From: Cytobacillus gottheilii
Lineage (GTDB): Bacteria > Bacillota > Bacilli > Bacillales > Cytobacillaceae
Direction: 5' to 3'
Assembly: GCF_900166665.1 (NCBI RefSeq)
Contig: NZ_LT800494.1
Coordinates: 3,032,422-3,096,421, forward strand
DNA: 64,000 nucleotides
Below, in pieces: positions 10,315 through 20,045 of this stretch. The first letter of the stretch is position 1. Each line of letters starts with the position of its first letter. The translations under genes were made by a program, and so were the position numbers. A model generated the notes under the pieces. That model was not told where the DNA came from and made no database searches. It saw nothing but the letters and a program-made list of their open reading frames with translations.

Positions 10315-12069
10315 CTAGCCTGTTTGTGATTGCAGTACGTTATCTAGGTCTTTGTACTGAATACCGTATATCCTTTTGTACGGACCCTCTTTGCTTATTA
10401 ATTGTTCATGTGTTCCTCTTTCAGCTACCTTGCCTTCTTCAAGTACAATGATCTCATCTGCATGCTTTAAAGATGAGATTCGGTGAGCGATGATGAAGGT
10501 AGTTCGGTTTTTCATCACTTCTTTTAATGCTTTTTGAATTTGGAACTCCGTTTGCATGTCAACAGCACTAGTAGCATCATCTAGAATTAAAATACTCGGA
10601 TTTACACAAATAGCTCTCGCAATCGCAATCCGCTGTTTTTGGCCGCCAGACAGCCCCATTCCCCGTTCTCCCAGCATGGTGTCATACCCTTCTGGAAGCT
10701 CCATAATAAAGTCATGTGCCTGTGCACGCTTAGCAGCATCAATAATTTCATCCATTGTGGCATCCGGTCTTCCAAATGAGATATTCGCTTTGATGGATGA
10801 AGAAAATAAAAAGGTCTCTTGCAGCACAAATCCAATATTATGCCGAAGTGATTTAAGTGAATATTCCTTTACATTTTTCCCGTCAATCAGTACCTCGCCA
10901 TCAACCGGCTCATAGAAGCGTGTCATTAATTGAGTTAATGTTGTTTTGCCGGCACCAGTTGATCCAATCAGACCAATCACTTTTCCTGGTTCAGCAAAAA
11001 ATGAAACATTATTTAATGCCTGCTTATCGTCCTTTGAATATTGAAGTGTTACCTGGCGAAACTCTACTTCTCCAGCGAAACGGTCTAAGTGAACAGCATC
11101 TGTGTGATCTTCAATTTCATTTTCACTTTCTAAAATCTCCAGCAGCCTTTCACCCGATGCCTTAGCTTGAGAAAATAAATTAACTGTAAAGCCTAAGTTC
11201 ATAATCGGCCACATAATATACCCTAACAGACTATAAAACGCTACAAGTTCTCCTAAAGATAAACTGTCTGTTATAACTAGGTATCCTCCATATGCAAGCA
11301 ATAGTACAATGCTTAAATTTCCGAGCAGCTCCATTAGAGGAAAATATTTTGCCCAAATTTTTGCTGTAAATAAGTATTTCCCTTTATATTCGCCGTTAGA
11401 ATTATTAAACTTATCAATCTCAAAATCTTCTCGGGACAGCGATTTCACCGTATTTATGCCGCTGATATTTTCCTGAACCTTCGTATTCAGCCGGCCAAAC
11501 GATTTACGAATACCGCGAAAAGCTGGATGAACAGCTTTATCAAATTTAAACGTGACAACAGCCAAAAAAGGCAAGGTAATTAGTGTAACGATCGTTAATG
11601 GAATCGAATAATAAAGCATGACCGAAAAGCTAATTCCGACTAATAAAATAAATCTTAACAATTCTGCAAACCCAACGGATAAAAAGAAGCGGAAGCCCTC
11701 AACATCCGCAGTCAGCCTTGACATTAAATCACCTGTCTTTGCGTTATCGTAATAACGGAATGGCAAAAACTGCAGTTTATCATAAAGAGCATTTCTCAGC
11801 TTGTATACAGATGAAATTCCAAAGAGATCACCAGTATATTGATGAATATAAGTAGCAACTCCTTTCACCACCATGATTCCTACAAACCCCAAAGCTAAAA
11901 ACGGTATCCAATCATATTGTCCCTGCAATACCACCTCGTCAATTGTCAGCTGCAAAATCATGGGATATACAACGGTAATTGCCGTTACAATAAATAAAAA
12001 CACAATCGACCAGATAAAATAATGTTTAAAAGGCCAGTAATGTTCTTTCAATTTTTTAAAAGTCTCCAA
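10315..12069 (-). CDS. yknU: ABC exporter half-transporter with canonical signature (YknU-like)
   Basis: Partner of the downstream exporter gene; 584 residues with six membrane segments and a C-terminal ATPase domain. Walker A is GSTGAGKTT and the signature is a perfect LSGGQKQR. The Walker B glutamate is replaced by Asp (LILDDATSAVD), so this subunit supplies the signature of the active site and the dead half of the other. A longer frame to 12090 would place AAGGAGGGGG inside the gene; the TTG at 12069, seven bases after that site, is the start. B. subtilis YknU is 585 residues. First gene of a two-gene operon. Confidence 0.8.
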   Translation of the reverse strand: METFKKLKEHYWPFKHYFIWSIVFLFIVTAITVVYPMILQLTIDEVVLQGQYDWIPFLALGFVGIMVVKGVATYIHQYTGDLFGISSVYKLRNALYDKLQFLPFRYYDNAKTGDLMSRLTADVEGFRFFLSVGFAELLRFILLVGISFSVMLYYSIPLTIVTLITLPFLAVVTFKFDKAVHPAFRGIRKSFGRLNTKVQENISGINTVKSLSREDFEIDKFNNSNGEYKGKYLFTAKIWAKYFPLMELLGNLSIVLLLAYGGYLVITDSLSLGELVAFYSLLGYIMWPIMNLGFTVNLFSQAKASGERLLEILESENEIEDHTDAVHLDRFAGEVEFRQVTLQYSKDDKQALNNVSFFAEPGKVIGLIGSTGAGKTTLTQLMTRFYEPVDGEVLIDGKNVKEYSLKSLRHNIGFVLQETFLFSSSIKANISFGRPDATMDEIIDAAKRAQAHDFIMELPEGYDTMLGERGMGLSGGQKQRIAIARAICVNPSILILDDATSAVDMQTEFQIQKALKEVMKNRTTFIIAHRISSLKHADEIIVLEEGKVAERGTHEQLISKEGPYKRIYGIQYKDLDNVLQSQTG

Positions 12070-12318
12070 GAAGCCCCCTCCTTCACACAATTACAAATTT
12101 TCAAAAATTAAAGAACGTAATACTAAATATAACGGGTTTCGAAATAAATTACTACCCTTTTTTGTGGAAAGATTAAGAAAATTATCCGACTATGACCTCT
12201 TTTTTTCCACAAAAATTCACATAATAAAGGCATTCGGCACCTAGCCTTTGCAATCACTATATTCTTACGTTAAAATTGGTATCTGATCTAATCTCTATGT
12301 ATTAAGGAGTGTTCAAAC

Positions 12319-13155
12319 TTGGACTTATTAAATGATATTAGCCTGCAAGTGAACCAAATTAATTGGGAACAGATTCTGCTAACACTTTTAACAATTGTCT
12401 TAAAGGTTGCAGCCGTATTTATCGTGTTTGCCATTGTGAAGGCTGCAGGCAACAAAATCATAGGTAAAATGTTCAGCAAAATTCAGCTGAGACAAAATAT
12501 TTCTGCCGGCAGAGCTAAAACGCTTGAAAGCTTAACGCAAAATATCCTTAATTATGTTTTGCTTTTTATCTTTATTGTAACGGTACTTCAGTTATTCGGT
12601 ATTCAAGCAACGGCTATTCTTGCTGGTGCAGGGGTTGTCGGATTAGCGATCGGCTTTGGTGCACAAGGTTTAGTCAGTGACGTTGTAACAGGATTCTTTA
12701 TCTTAATTGAGAAACAAATAGATGTAGGAGACTATGTTACCATTGGAACATTTTCAGGCATTGTAGAACAGGTGGGATTGAGAAACACACAAGTACGAGG
12801 TTTTGACGGTGCTTTATATTATATTCCGAATCGTACAATCACAACGGTCAGCAATCATTCCCGCGGTACAATGAATGCATTAGTTGACATGATTGTAACG
12901 TATGAAAATCAACTTGAAGAAACGATGGCTGCCATTCAAAAAGCGGCAAAGGAATATGCAAAAGATAATGAATTAATATTAGAAGGACCAAATGTAATTG
13001 CTGTACAAGCACCAGGCAGCAATAAACTTGTCTTGCGTGTGATTGCCAAAACCGTCAATACAGAAAAAGGAACGGTTGAAAAAGACCTGCAAACCCTTTT
13101 CAGCAGCACACTAGAAAAAATGAAAAATGACCCAGCACAAAAGCCAGGTCAATAA
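12319..13155 (+). CDS. ykuT: MscS-family small-conductance mechanosensitive channel YkuT
   Basis: A 278-residue channel protein. Membrane segments lie near residues 18-42, 70-90 and 92-112. The last is the Gly/Ala-rich pore helix followed by the MscS hallmark GFGAQGLVSDVVTGFFILIE. Residues 120-270 form the cytoplasmic beta domain and cage. It would release solutes on hypo-osmotic shock. AAGGAG lies ten bases before a TTG start. The ykuT-ykuR proximity is as in B. subtilis, but here the genes converge across a family-1 repeat. Confidence 0.9.
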   Translation: MDLLNDISLQVNQINWEQILLTLLTIVLKVAAVFIVFAIVKAAGNKIIGKMFSKIQLRQNISAGRAKTLESLTQNILNYVLLFIFIVTVLQLFGIQATAILAGAGVVGLAIGFGAQGLVSDVVTGFFILIEKQIDVGDYVTIGTFSGIVEQVGLRNTQVRGFDGALYYIPNRTITTVSNHSRGTMNALVDMIVTYENQLEETMAAIQKAAKEYAKDNELILEGPNVIAVQAPGSNKLVLRVIAKTVNTEKGTVEKDLQTLFSSTLEKMKNDPAQKPGQ

Positions 13156-13181
13156 ACGATTTTGCGTAAAATTTGAAAAAA

Positions 13182-13501
13182 GAGGCTGGGAAAACGAAAC
13201 TACTATTTTTTTAAAACACGGGTTTTCATTTTCAATCAAAGTTTATGTGTTAACACAAGCCCGTTCCACCTGCGCTCCAGACCCTCGCTTTCCATGGGGA
13301 GGAAGCTGAGCCTCCTCAGAGCAAAGCTCCTGCGGGGGCTCACCTTTTCCTCTATTGCCCATAGGAGTCGAGGGTCCTCCGCTCCATTTCACTCATGTTT
13401 AGTATTAAATGTAAAATAAATAAAAAAGCCGAATGATTAGAAAGATTTACTCTCTAATCATTCGGCTTTTTGGTTGTGTTAAATAAATATTTCTCAGCCT
13501 C
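13182..13501 (+). repeat. Family-1 dispersed repeat, full copy (D)
   Basis: About 320 bp from GAGGCTGGGAAAACGAAAC to the inverted end TATTTCTCAGCCTC. It has three parts: an AT-rich left arm, a GC-rich core (13262-13388) that can fold with arms GACCCTCG and CGAGGGTC, and an AT linker followed by the hairpin AGCCGAATGATTAGAAAG...CTCTAATCATTCGGCTT (13427-13471). It occupies the ykuT/ykuR convergent junction and ends eight bases from the ykuR stop. No coding frame is supported. Confidence 0.85.
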
Positions 13502-13509
13502 TTTTTTTC

Positions 13510-14637
13510 TTATACTCCTTTATACCTTAAGTACTTCTCAATTAATGTGATTGCCACATCAATCGCTTGTTCTGAAGGATTCAGCTTAGCGTGATGAAGT
13601 CCGTATTCAGAGTTTGTCCCAAGCCAAAACATGAAACCTGGAACCGCTTTTAACATATAGCCAAAGTCTTCTCCTGTCATGGCTTCCCTGCATTCTATTA
13701 CATCTACACCCGTATTACTTTTTGCAAACTCTATAAATTCTGAAGTTAAGGCAGAATGATTATAAACCTGATGATACATGCTTCCATAATCAATGACAGC
13801 TTCACATTGAAAACCCGTCTCTGTACCTTTTACAAGGCTCTCAATTCTATGTTTAACAATTTTCATCGAATCTGGGGATAGGGTACGAATGGTGCCTTCC
13901 AGCCTTGCATTTTCAGCTATAATATTTTGAACTGTTCCACCTGTGATTTTTCCGATAGTAATGACGGCACTATCAAGTGGATCCACGTTGCGGGAAATAA
14001 CTGTTTGAAGCTGGTTAACGAGCGAACATGCGGCTATAATCATATCATTTGTCTGATGTGGGTAGGCAGCATGTCCCCCTTTTCCTTTTAGATCAATAAA
14101 AAGCTCTGATGTATTTGCAAATAACAGCCCTTCTCGGGTTGCAATAGTACCCACAGGATACTCTGGTGCGATATGGAGCGCTAATACCATATCTGGCCAC
14201 CATTCTTTCATTTCTTCTGATTGCAGCATTGGCTCTGCCCCTCCAGGGCCTTCCTCTGCCGGCTGAAAAATAAATAAAAGATCATCATTAATGCGTTCAT
14301 GAACAAGGTTGCTGATTAGTCCTAAAGCAATCGCCATATGAAAGTCATGTCCACAGGCATGCATCATTCCTTCATGTTCTGATGAAAATGGCAGATTTGT
14401 ATCTTCAGTGATTGGCAAGCCATCAATGTCCGCTCTATATGCAATTGTTTTATCTGGCATCATACCTTTAATCTTTACAAATAGACCCGTTTTCCATTTT
14501 TTGATTTCAATATGCTCTTGTGGGAGTGATTGGAGATAAGAAAGAAGATAAGCTTGTGTCTTAAATTCCTGAAATCCAATCTCGGGAATTTTATGGAGAT
14601 CCCGTCTTACTTGTATGTATTGATTAGTTGTGTTCAA
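13510..14637 (-). CDS. ykuR: N-acetyl-diaminopimelate deacetylase
   Basis: M20-family amidohydrolase that removes acetate from N-acetyl-LL-diaminopimelate, the last step of the acetylase branch to diaminopimelate. The 375-residue protein has metal motifs [24 protein letters not shown] and an M20 dimerisation domain near residues 170-280; it ends with [18 protein letters not shown] and [10 protein letters not shown]. The longer frame to 14685 lacks a binding site. The TTG at 14637 follows AGGAGG by nine bases and gives the family length (B. subtilis YkuR 374). Cotranscribed behind dapH unless the weak hairpin between them acts. Confidence 0.93.
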   Translation of the reverse strand: MNTTNQYIQVRRDLHKIPEIGFQEFKTQAYLLSYLQSLPQEHIEIKKWKTGLFVKIKGMMPDKTIAYRADIDGLPITEDTNLPFSSEHEGMMHACGHDFHMAIALGLISNLVHERINDDLLFIFQPAEEGPGGAEPMLQSEEMKEWWPDMVLALHIAPEYPVGTIATREGLLFANTSELFIDLKGKGGHAAYPHQTNDMIIAACSLVNQLQTVISRNVDPLDSAVITIGKITGGTVQNIIAENARLEGTIRTLSPDSMKIVKHRIESLVKGTETGFQCEAVIDYGSMYHQVYNHSALTSEFIEFAKSNTGVDVIECREAMTGEDFGYMLKAVPGFMFWLGTNSEYGLHHAKLNPSEQAIDVAITLIEKYLRYKGV

Positions 14638-14716
14638 AACCAGCTTCCTCCTGCTACTTATATTCTTAATTCTAATAAAAGCCAACCCTCAGCAAAAGTA
14701 TTAGTAGATAAGTAAG

Positions 14717-14743
14717 AAGCGCGGAAATTAGCTCCGCGCTTTT
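14717..14743. terminator. Hairpin between dapH and ykuR
   Basis: Arms AAGCGCGGA and TCCGCGCTT with a six-base loop, just after the dapH stop. The T-run is short on both strands, so it may only attenuate read-through into ykuR or stabilise the dapH mRNA end. Confidence 0.5.
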
Positions 14744-14751
14744 AACACTTC

Positions 14752-15462
14752 TTATAGTTGTCTAAGTTCTTGTTTAATTTCTGTTTTCGATTTCGTCTTT
14801 TCATCAATTTCCTTGATGACTCTTGCAGGAGTACCTGCAACAACAGTATATGGAGGAACATCTTCAATCACAATTGCTCCTGCTGCAACAACTGCACCTT
14901 TTCCAACTGTTACTCCCTCAAGCACAACGGCATTTGCACCAATGACAACGTCATCTTCCACTACAACCGGTTTAGCAGATGGCGGCTCAATCACGCCTGC
15001 CAATACAGAACCAGCTCCAATGTGACAATTCTTTCCTACAGTGGCTCTTCCGCCAAGGACAACATTCATATCAATCATTGTTCCTTCGCCAATTACTGCT
15101 CCGATATTAATAGAAGCACCCATCATGATCACCGCATTATCGCCGATTTCTACTTGATCACGGATAATGGCACCCGGTTCAATACGAGCTTTAATATTTT
15201 TCATATCCAGTAATGGAATCGCAGAATTTCTGCGGTCATTTTCTACAACATAATCTTCTATTTTACCAGAGTTTGCTTCAAGGCTTGAGCTGATTTCGCT
15301 CCACTCGCCAAATACAACTCCGCTGTTGCCGTTTATAAACGTTTTAGCAGAAGCACCAAAATCAATGCCTTCTAACTCACCTTTTACATACACTTTGACA
15401 GGTGTTGACTTTGTGCTATTTTGAATAAAAGAAATAATCTCGTTTGCATCCATCATTTTCAT
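14752..15462 (-). CDS. dapH: Tetrahydrodipicolinate N-acetyltransferase
   Basis: Acetyl-CoA-dependent enzyme that commits tetrahydrodipicolinate to the acetylated diaminopimelate route. The 236-residue protein has the N-terminal DapH domain (residues 1-85) and a left-handed beta helix of hexapeptide repeats (90-210: [35 protein letters not shown]). It is nearly identical in plan to B. subtilis YkuQ/DapH (236). TAGGAGG six or seven bases before the ATG at 15462 overrides a longer open frame to 15534. Forms an operon with ykuR; the middle enzyme of the pathway, PatA, is encoded at 33.3 kb. Confidence 0.97.
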   Translation of the reverse strand: MKMMDANEIISFIQNSTKSTPVKVYVKGELEGIDFGASAKTFINGNSGVVFGEWSEISSSLEANSGKIEDYVVENDRRNSAIPLLDMKNIKARIEPGAIIRDQVEIGDNAVIMMGASINIGAVIGEGTMIDMNVVLGGRATVGKNCHIGAGSVLAGVIEPPSAKPVVVEDDVVIGANAVVLEGVTVGKGAVVAAGAIVIEDVPPYTVVAGTPARVIKEIDEKTKSKTEIKQELRQL

Positions 15463-15563
15463 GTAAAATCCTCCTAAATTCAATAACAATATGTATACAA
15501 GCATTACTTTAACAAACAAAAGGATTGAAAACAAGCAAGAACATCAAAGAAATAACCTTGAGT

Positions 15564-16448
15564 TTAATGACCTTCTTCTGCAATATGCTCTTTAATGATT
15601 TCCACGAATGCTTGAACCTGTTTTAGCTGAAAAGCCGATTCGTAGCCAAGCAGCCAAGTATCACGTTTGATAGGCTCACTATGATCATCTAAAAGTGGAA
15701 TTTTAAAAATATTTTCTTCCTGTCCATCTAGTGTAATCGCCGGCAAAATCGCATAGCCAATGCCGTTAAAGGTCATTTGCTTGCATGTTTCAATCTGATC
15801 AACAACAATTGTGCGCTTAGGGGAAGTTTTAAATTTCCGCAGCCACCAGTCTTGTATTTCCTGATAATAGTTAGAATCACTTTTAAATTGAATAAACGGC
15901 CGGTCCGTTTGAAAGATTTGCTCCGGACTTGTAATTTCTCTATCCACAAGATAAAGACTATCTTTAAATAAATGCATTTTAACACCTTTCCAATCAGGTG
16001 TGCCTCTGATGATGCCGATATGTGCTTGATCATCATATAATGATTTCAAAATCTCACTGCTCCAGCCGGTTATTAGCGAAATTTTCGCCTGGGGATATCT
16101 GGTCACAAATTTTTTCAGCACCTGCGGCAGCCAATTCTGTCCGACGATAGAAGCCACAGCAATTTTTAAAGTTCCATAAACTTCAGAATTCAGCGCATGA
16201 ATCGATTCCCGCACCTTTTCTTCCCCATCAATTACCTCATTCACAAACGTAATAATCAGTTCTCCTGCTGGGGTTAAAGACAATCCTTTAGGTGAGCGGA
16301 CAAAGAGCTTGCTTCCCCATTCCTTTTCAATATTCTGCAGTCTTTGTGATAAGGCGGGCTGAGAAACAAAAAGCCTTTCAGCCGCTTTTCTCATATTCAT
16401 TTCTTGGGCTAGAACAGAAAGCATGTGAAATTCGGATAATGAAGACAA
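15564..16448 (-). CDS. ccpC: LysR-type regulator CcpC
   Basis: Citrate-responsive LysR repressor of Krebs-cycle genes in Bacillus. Residues 8-66 hold the winged helix-turn-helix (MRKAAERLFVSQPALSQRLQ), and the rest is the periplasmic-binding-like sensor domain, with several stretches that match B. subtilis CcpC (KFKTSPK, IETCKQM, GIGYAILP, RDTWLLGYE). The site AGAGGGTGATG is a near-perfect anti-16S match and spans the in-frame GTG and ATG, so the TTG at 16448 just after it is the likely start (294 residues). Same yku neighbourhood as in B. subtilis. Confidence 0.93.
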   Translation of the reverse strand: MSSLSEFHMLSVLAQEMNMRKAAERLFVSQPALSQRLQNIEKEWGSKLFVRSPKGLSLTPAGELIITFVNEVIDGEEKVRESIHALNSEVYGTLKIAVASIVGQNWLPQVLKKFVTRYPQAKISLITGWSSEILKSLYDDQAHIGIIRGTPDWKGVKMHLFKDSLYLVDREITSPEQIFQTDRPFIQFKSDSNYYQEIQDWWLRKFKTSPKRTIVVDQIETCKQMTFNGIGYAILPAITLDGQEENIFKIPLLDDHSEPIKRDTWLLGYESAFQLKQVQAFVEIIKEHIAEEGH

Positions 16449-16544
16449 TTTCATCACCCTCTCTATAAGTGGTACTTATACTATATAATAAATGCGATAA
16501 AATATCATTAACGCTTTCTGTAAGACCAGCAGGATTCTTGATTG

Positions 16545-16606
16545 CAGCAAAAAACCGAACATTTAGACAGATTGAAAAAAATCTGCTATTCGTTCGGTTT
16601 CAAAAT
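16545..16606 (-). terminator. CCGAAC-type terminator hairpin after the drug exporter gene
   Basis: Inverted repeat GCAGCAAAAAACCGAAC...GTTCGGTTTCAAAATGCTGC with an inner stem CAGATT/AATCTG. It shares its outer arm with the hairpin at 1769-1833 and its CCGAA tip with the family-1 hairpins. Confidence 0.7.
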
Positions 16607-16627
16607 GCTGCAAAACATTAATCCAGC

Positions 16628-18127
16628 TTACGATAAATCTTTTTTTGGCAATGCTAGTATAAATGCAAAACTAATGATGGCAAATAATAATACAACCATA
16701 TAAACAGAATGGAGCGACAATGTGAGCCCTTCCTGCAAGATGCTTTTTACATCTGGCAGCAGAGCATTTCTCTGTTCTTCATTTAAAAGCACATTGGCAG
16801 CATCTAACGAAGAATCCTTAAGCTCTTGATTGCCGCTGCTTTGAATATAAGCAATAAGCCGGCTGTTCAAGATTCCGCCTAAAAGAGCTGCACCAATGGT
16901 ATTTCCCAGATTTCGCATAAACATGTTTGACGCTGTTGCAATTCCCCTCTGCTGCCAGCTTACTGCTGTTTGAATGGATACAATAAAGCTAGTGCTCGTT
17001 AACCCCATGCCTGCTCCAACAAAAAAGGAACCGGCAGCAGCCCATAGCGGTCCTGCTTCTGGGGTAAGAGTCACAAATAGAATACTGCCGCCAATCAGAA
17101 AGAATCCGCCGAGAACGGATGTCTTTCGGAAACCAATTTTTAATAGAAGCTGCCCTGCCGCAGCAGAGGCAATCGGCCAGCCGATTGACATCGATGTTAA
17201 AGCAAAACCAGCAACAATAGGTGATCTTTCCATTACGCCCTGTACAAAAGCAGGAAGAAAACTAGAAATGCCTATCAGCATGACCCCTGTTGTGAGCGAA
17301 GCCATATTAGCGATAAATATAGGGCGATTCTTCCAGATGCTTAACGGCATCATTGGTTCCTCTGCTTTGTTCTCCTGGAGAATAAAGAGGATAAAACAGC
17401 CCAGCGAAACAATCAGAAGACCTATTGCCTGAAAGGATAGCCACGGCCAATTGGTACCGCCTTCTACAAGTACAACCATAAGAGCAGAAATGCTGACCGT
17501 CAGTAAGATGGCTCCTGGATAATCAATCTGATGCTTTTTCTTTTCTATATTCTCATGAAGGAAAAACCACAATCCTGCAATCGCCAGTATGCCTAATGGA
17601 ATGTTAACCCAAAATACATACCGCCAGCTAACAAACTCAACCAGCAATCCACCGATAGCCGGACCCATTACAGCTGAAATGCCCCAAACACTTGAAAGAT
17701 ACCCCTGAATCTTCGCTCTTTCTTCCTTTGAGTAAATATCCCCTACAATGGTCGTTGCAATCGGCATAACGGCTCCCGCTCCGAATCCTTGAATAAGGCG
17801 GAAAATGATTAAACTAGTCATGGATTCTGCAATACCGCATAAAATGGAACCAATTAAAAAAATGATAATTCCAAATGTTAAAATCGGTTTTCTGCCAAAT
17901 AAATCGGAAAGCTTCCCATATATAAGGACTGTTACAGCATTCATTAATAAATAGGCTGAAAAAACCCAGCTATACATTGAAAAACCGCCTAAATCACCGA
18001 CAATTGCCGGCATGGCAGTTGAAACAATGGTTGCTTCAATCGCTCCCATAAACATCGCAAGCATCACTGAAGCTAATACGAGCGGTCTATGCGTTTTTCT
18101 GCCTGACGTTTTTGCTTTTTGCAGCAC
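16628..18127 (-). CDS. DHA2-family drug:proton antiporter (14-segment MFS)
   Basis: A 499-residue multidrug exporter of the major facilitator superfamily. It has about 14 hydrophobic segments, the motif A GKLSDLFGRKPIL after segment 2, the antiporter motif C style GISAVMGPAIGGLLVEFVSWRYVFWVNIP near segment 5, and motif D1 in segment 1 (MFMGAIEATIVSTAMP). This places it in the DHA2 group with proteins such as Mdr/YusP. GGAGGTGAATAT precedes a GTG start; the nearby ATG is out of frame. It sits between ccpC and darB, where B. subtilis has other genes, so it is a local insertion. Substrate unknown. Confidence 0.88.
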   Translation of the reverse strand: MLQKAKTSGRKTHRPLVLASVMLAMFMGAIEATIVSTAMPAIVGDLGGFSMYSWVFSAYLLMNAVTVLIYGKLSDLFGRKPILTFGIIIFLIGSILCGIAESMTSLIIFRLIQGFGAGAVMPIATTIVGDIYSKEERAKIQGYLSSVWGISAVMGPAIGGLLVEFVSWRYVFWVNIPLGILAIAGLWFFLHENIEKKKHQIDYPGAILLTVSISALMVVLVEGGTNWPWLSFQAIGLLIVSLGCFILFILQENKAEEPMMPLSIWKNRPIFIANMASLTTGVMLIGISSFLPAFVQGVMERSPIVAGFALTSMSIGWPIASAAAGQLLLKIGFRKTSVLGGFFLIGGSILFVTLTPEAGPLWAAAGSFFVGAGMGLTSTSFIVSIQTAVSWQQRGIATASNMFMRNLGNTIGAALLGGILNSRLIAYIQSSGNQELKDSSLDAANVLLNEEQRNALLPDVKSILQEGLTLSLHSVYMVVLLFAIISFAFILALPKKDLS

Positions 18128-18235
18128 ATATTCACCTCCATCAGGCCTAAAGCGCTTTCAATATACCCATAGAAAAATTGCCTGCGCATTATTACATAGC
18201 AAGCATCCTCATTCATTTAAAGCATATGCACACTT

Positions 18236-18688
18236 TCATCCATTATTTTTAAACTGGCGACGCAGCTGTTTATTCCACTGATCTAGAATGGCTCTTCGCG
18301 TCAGAATCCCTTCAAAAATTTGTTCATCATTTTCAATACAAATAAATGGATGATCTACCAATAAAGAAACTGATTTTTGGAAGGAAGCGCTCGAATTTAA
18401 ACGGGGAATATGAACATTCATAACTTCCTCAACTCGTTTTTCTTCAAGTTTCTCGAATTCAATTCTCTGCAAGCCTAAAATGGATTCCATAATAATCGGT
18501 GTGCTGATCAAACCATGTAGCTTGTAATGCGGATCCAGCACAGGAATGGCAGAATATCCACTTTTGGTCAATACTAGCAGCGCATGTTCTACGTTATTGC
18601 CGATTTGAACATGTGCAACTCGCTCTGATGGAATCATTAACTCTTTAATATTAATATGTAAAAATTCACCACTCTGAAGACTAACCAT
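18236..18688 (-). CDS. darB: Cyclic di-AMP-binding CBS-pair protein DarB (YkuL)
   Basis: A 150-residue protein made of two CBS motifs (about residues 12-66 and 84-140) and a basic C-terminal tail (KQLRRQFKNNG). It corresponds to B. subtilis YkuL/DarB (CbpB). That protein binds cyclic di-AMP and, when free of it, stimulates the (p)ppGpp synthetase Rel and pyruvate carboxylase. GAGGAG stands nine bases before the ATG. It lies in the yku order ykuJ, zinc-ribbon gene, darB, likely one transcript. Confidence 0.88.
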   Translation of the reverse strand: MVSLQSGEFLHINIKELMIPSERVAHVQIGNNVEHALLVLTKSGYSAIPVLDPHYKLHGLISTPIIMESILGLQRIEFEKLEEKRVEEVMNVHIPRLNSSASFQKSVSLLVDHPFICIENDEQIFEGILTRRAILDQWNKQLRRQFKNNG

Positions 18689-18826
18689 ACATGAAAACTC
18701 CTCAATGAAAGTTATATCTTCATCTTATCATAAGTTTAAAAAGACCGCTCCTATTTTATACAGGATCATCATGCTGTTTTGCAGTCAGCCTATACCTATA
18801 AATGTGACGAAGGACAGTCTAACAAC

Positions 18827-18970
18827 TCACCCTTTGCTGGTATGAATGTCTCTGCATTCATACGAACAGCTTTTGCAGCGGTATATGACATTTTGATTTG
18901 ATTGAGCTGTTAACACTTGATCCAGCTCTGCCTCCGCATGACATTTTGGACAATGAACCTTTGGCAGCAT
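18827..18970 (-). CDS. Small zinc-ribbon protein between ykuJ and darB
   Basis: A 47-codon gene. GAGGTGAT lies before the ATG. The peptide has CPKC at residues 7-10, CKSC at 32-35 and a fifth Cys at 39, a typical zinc ribbon, in an otherwise polar chain. It occupies the place of B. subtilis ykzF (between ykuK and ykuL), but I cannot confirm homology by eye, so no symbol is given. Function unknown; a zinc-binding adaptor or nucleic-acid contact is possible. Confidence 0.7.
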   Translation of the reverse strand: MLPKVHCPKCHAEAELDQVLTAQSNQNVIYRCKSCSYECRDIHTSKG

Positions 18971-19074
18971 CACTTATCACCTCATTCTTTATAATGACAT
19001 AAAGAATCCCGTTTCATGTATCTGTTCTATAAAGTCTTTTTAGTTGAAATTAATAAATTGGAGAATACAGAAAA

Positions 19075-19094
19075 AGGAGCCATACCAGGCTCCT
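19075..19094 (-). terminator. Terminator of ykuJ
   Basis: Arms AGGAGCC and GGCTCCT with a six-base loop, then TTTTTCT on the minus strand. It lies 15 bases after the ykuJ stop, so ykuJ may be mostly monocistronic. Confidence 0.75.
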
Positions 19095-19109
19095 ATGTAC
19101 AGATTGTGC

Positions 19110-19346
19110 TTATTGAATAAGATCAAATACTTCGATGGTAATCATATCAATATTATCAAATTGATATCTTTTTGGCTTTTCTTTATCATTGTATACTTCT
19201 AATTCGTACGTTTCATTTTTAGGATGATAAGTTACTTGGCATTTCTTTTCACCATTCACCTCAAAAAATCTTTGCATTGGCTCTCCACCAACAGATTGTT
19301 CTTGAAGATTTTTTAGACGTGTTAAAATTCCTTGAAGCTGTGACAT
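19110..19346 (-). CDS. ykuJ: YkuJ family protein
   Basis: A 78-residue cytoplasmic protein matching B. subtilis YkuJ (79): SQLQGILTRLKNLQE at the start, then EPMQRFFEVNGEKKCQV and a closing FDNIDMITIEVFDLIQ. AAAGGAGAGAAA before the ATG at 19346 sets the start over a longer frame. The fold is a small alpha/beta domain and the role is not known. Confidence 0.92.
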   Translation of the reverse strand: MSQLQGILTRLKNLQEQSVGGEPMQRFFEVNGEKKCQVTYHPKNETYELEVYNDKEKPKRYQFDNIDMITIEVFDLIQ

Positions 19347-19802
19347 TTTCTCTCTCCTTTCCAAACAAAAACCTTTTCTGCTTTAGGTTTCTCTTCTGGC
19401 AAATTTCTATCCTGAAGGAAATACAATCAGAATTTTCAAACGGTACGATCTACATACCAATATTAACAGAATAAAGTAAGTGCCTGTAATTATACAAGTA
19501 AAAGATGTGATTTCATTAAAACAAAATTATTCCGGCAATTCAAACGATGCTCATATATTGCATAATTAAAGGGAACATCATACAATTGAATCCAAAATGT
19601 ATTTCTAAAATTATTGAGTTTCTGCAAACACAGTTTTAACATAGCCATTGCACATGGTTTTTAAGCTGCTTTTTAGCAGGAAATATATCTTAACTGTTTA
19701 ATCCAAACCTATTTACAATAGCATGCTGCCAACCTATTTTCACTATTATTGAATAGAAAAAATTGGCCTAACATTTATATCATTTACGAATGGAGAATTA
19801 GA
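19347..19802. other. Intergenic region between divergent ykuJ and the glutaredoxin-like gene
   Basis: About 455 AT-rich bases that must hold the two divergent promoters. I see no repeat, no RNA gene and no supported reading frame; a 65-codon frame over the left part (19277-19474) overlaps ykuJ and has no binding site. Confidence 0.5.
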
Positions 19803-20045
19803 ATGACCAGTATTATTTTTTATACACAGCCTGACTGTCCCCCTTGTGAAATCACAAAAACTTTTTTAAAGGAATATGGTTTCTCATACGAATTAAAGGA
19901 TATTAAAGCAGATCCTAAAGCCAGGAAAGAATTAATTGAGGTCTACCAATCTTATTCAACACCAACACTTGTCATTGGTGAAGAGATCATTACAGGTTTT
20001 AACCTTGAAAGGCTTAAAGAAGTTCTAAAGATAGAGAATAAATAA
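19803..20045 (+). CDS. Glutaredoxin-like thiol-disulfide protein
   Basis: An 80-residue thioredoxin-fold protein with the redox motif CPPC at residues 13-16 near the N terminus, followed by FLKEYGFSYELKDIKAD. The cis-Pro region is STPTLVIGEEIITGF. This is the NrdH/glutaredoxin-like class, which reduces proteins with electrons from thioredoxin reductase or low-molecular-weight thiols. GGAGAATTAGA precedes the ATG; the longer frame to 19749 lacks a site. Its TAA stop runs into a family-2 repeat (TAAGGCTGT). Confidence 0.87.
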   Translation: MTSIIFYTQPDCPPCEITKTFLKEYGFSYELKDIKADPKARKELIEVYQSYSTPTLVIGEEIITGFNLERLKEVLKIENK

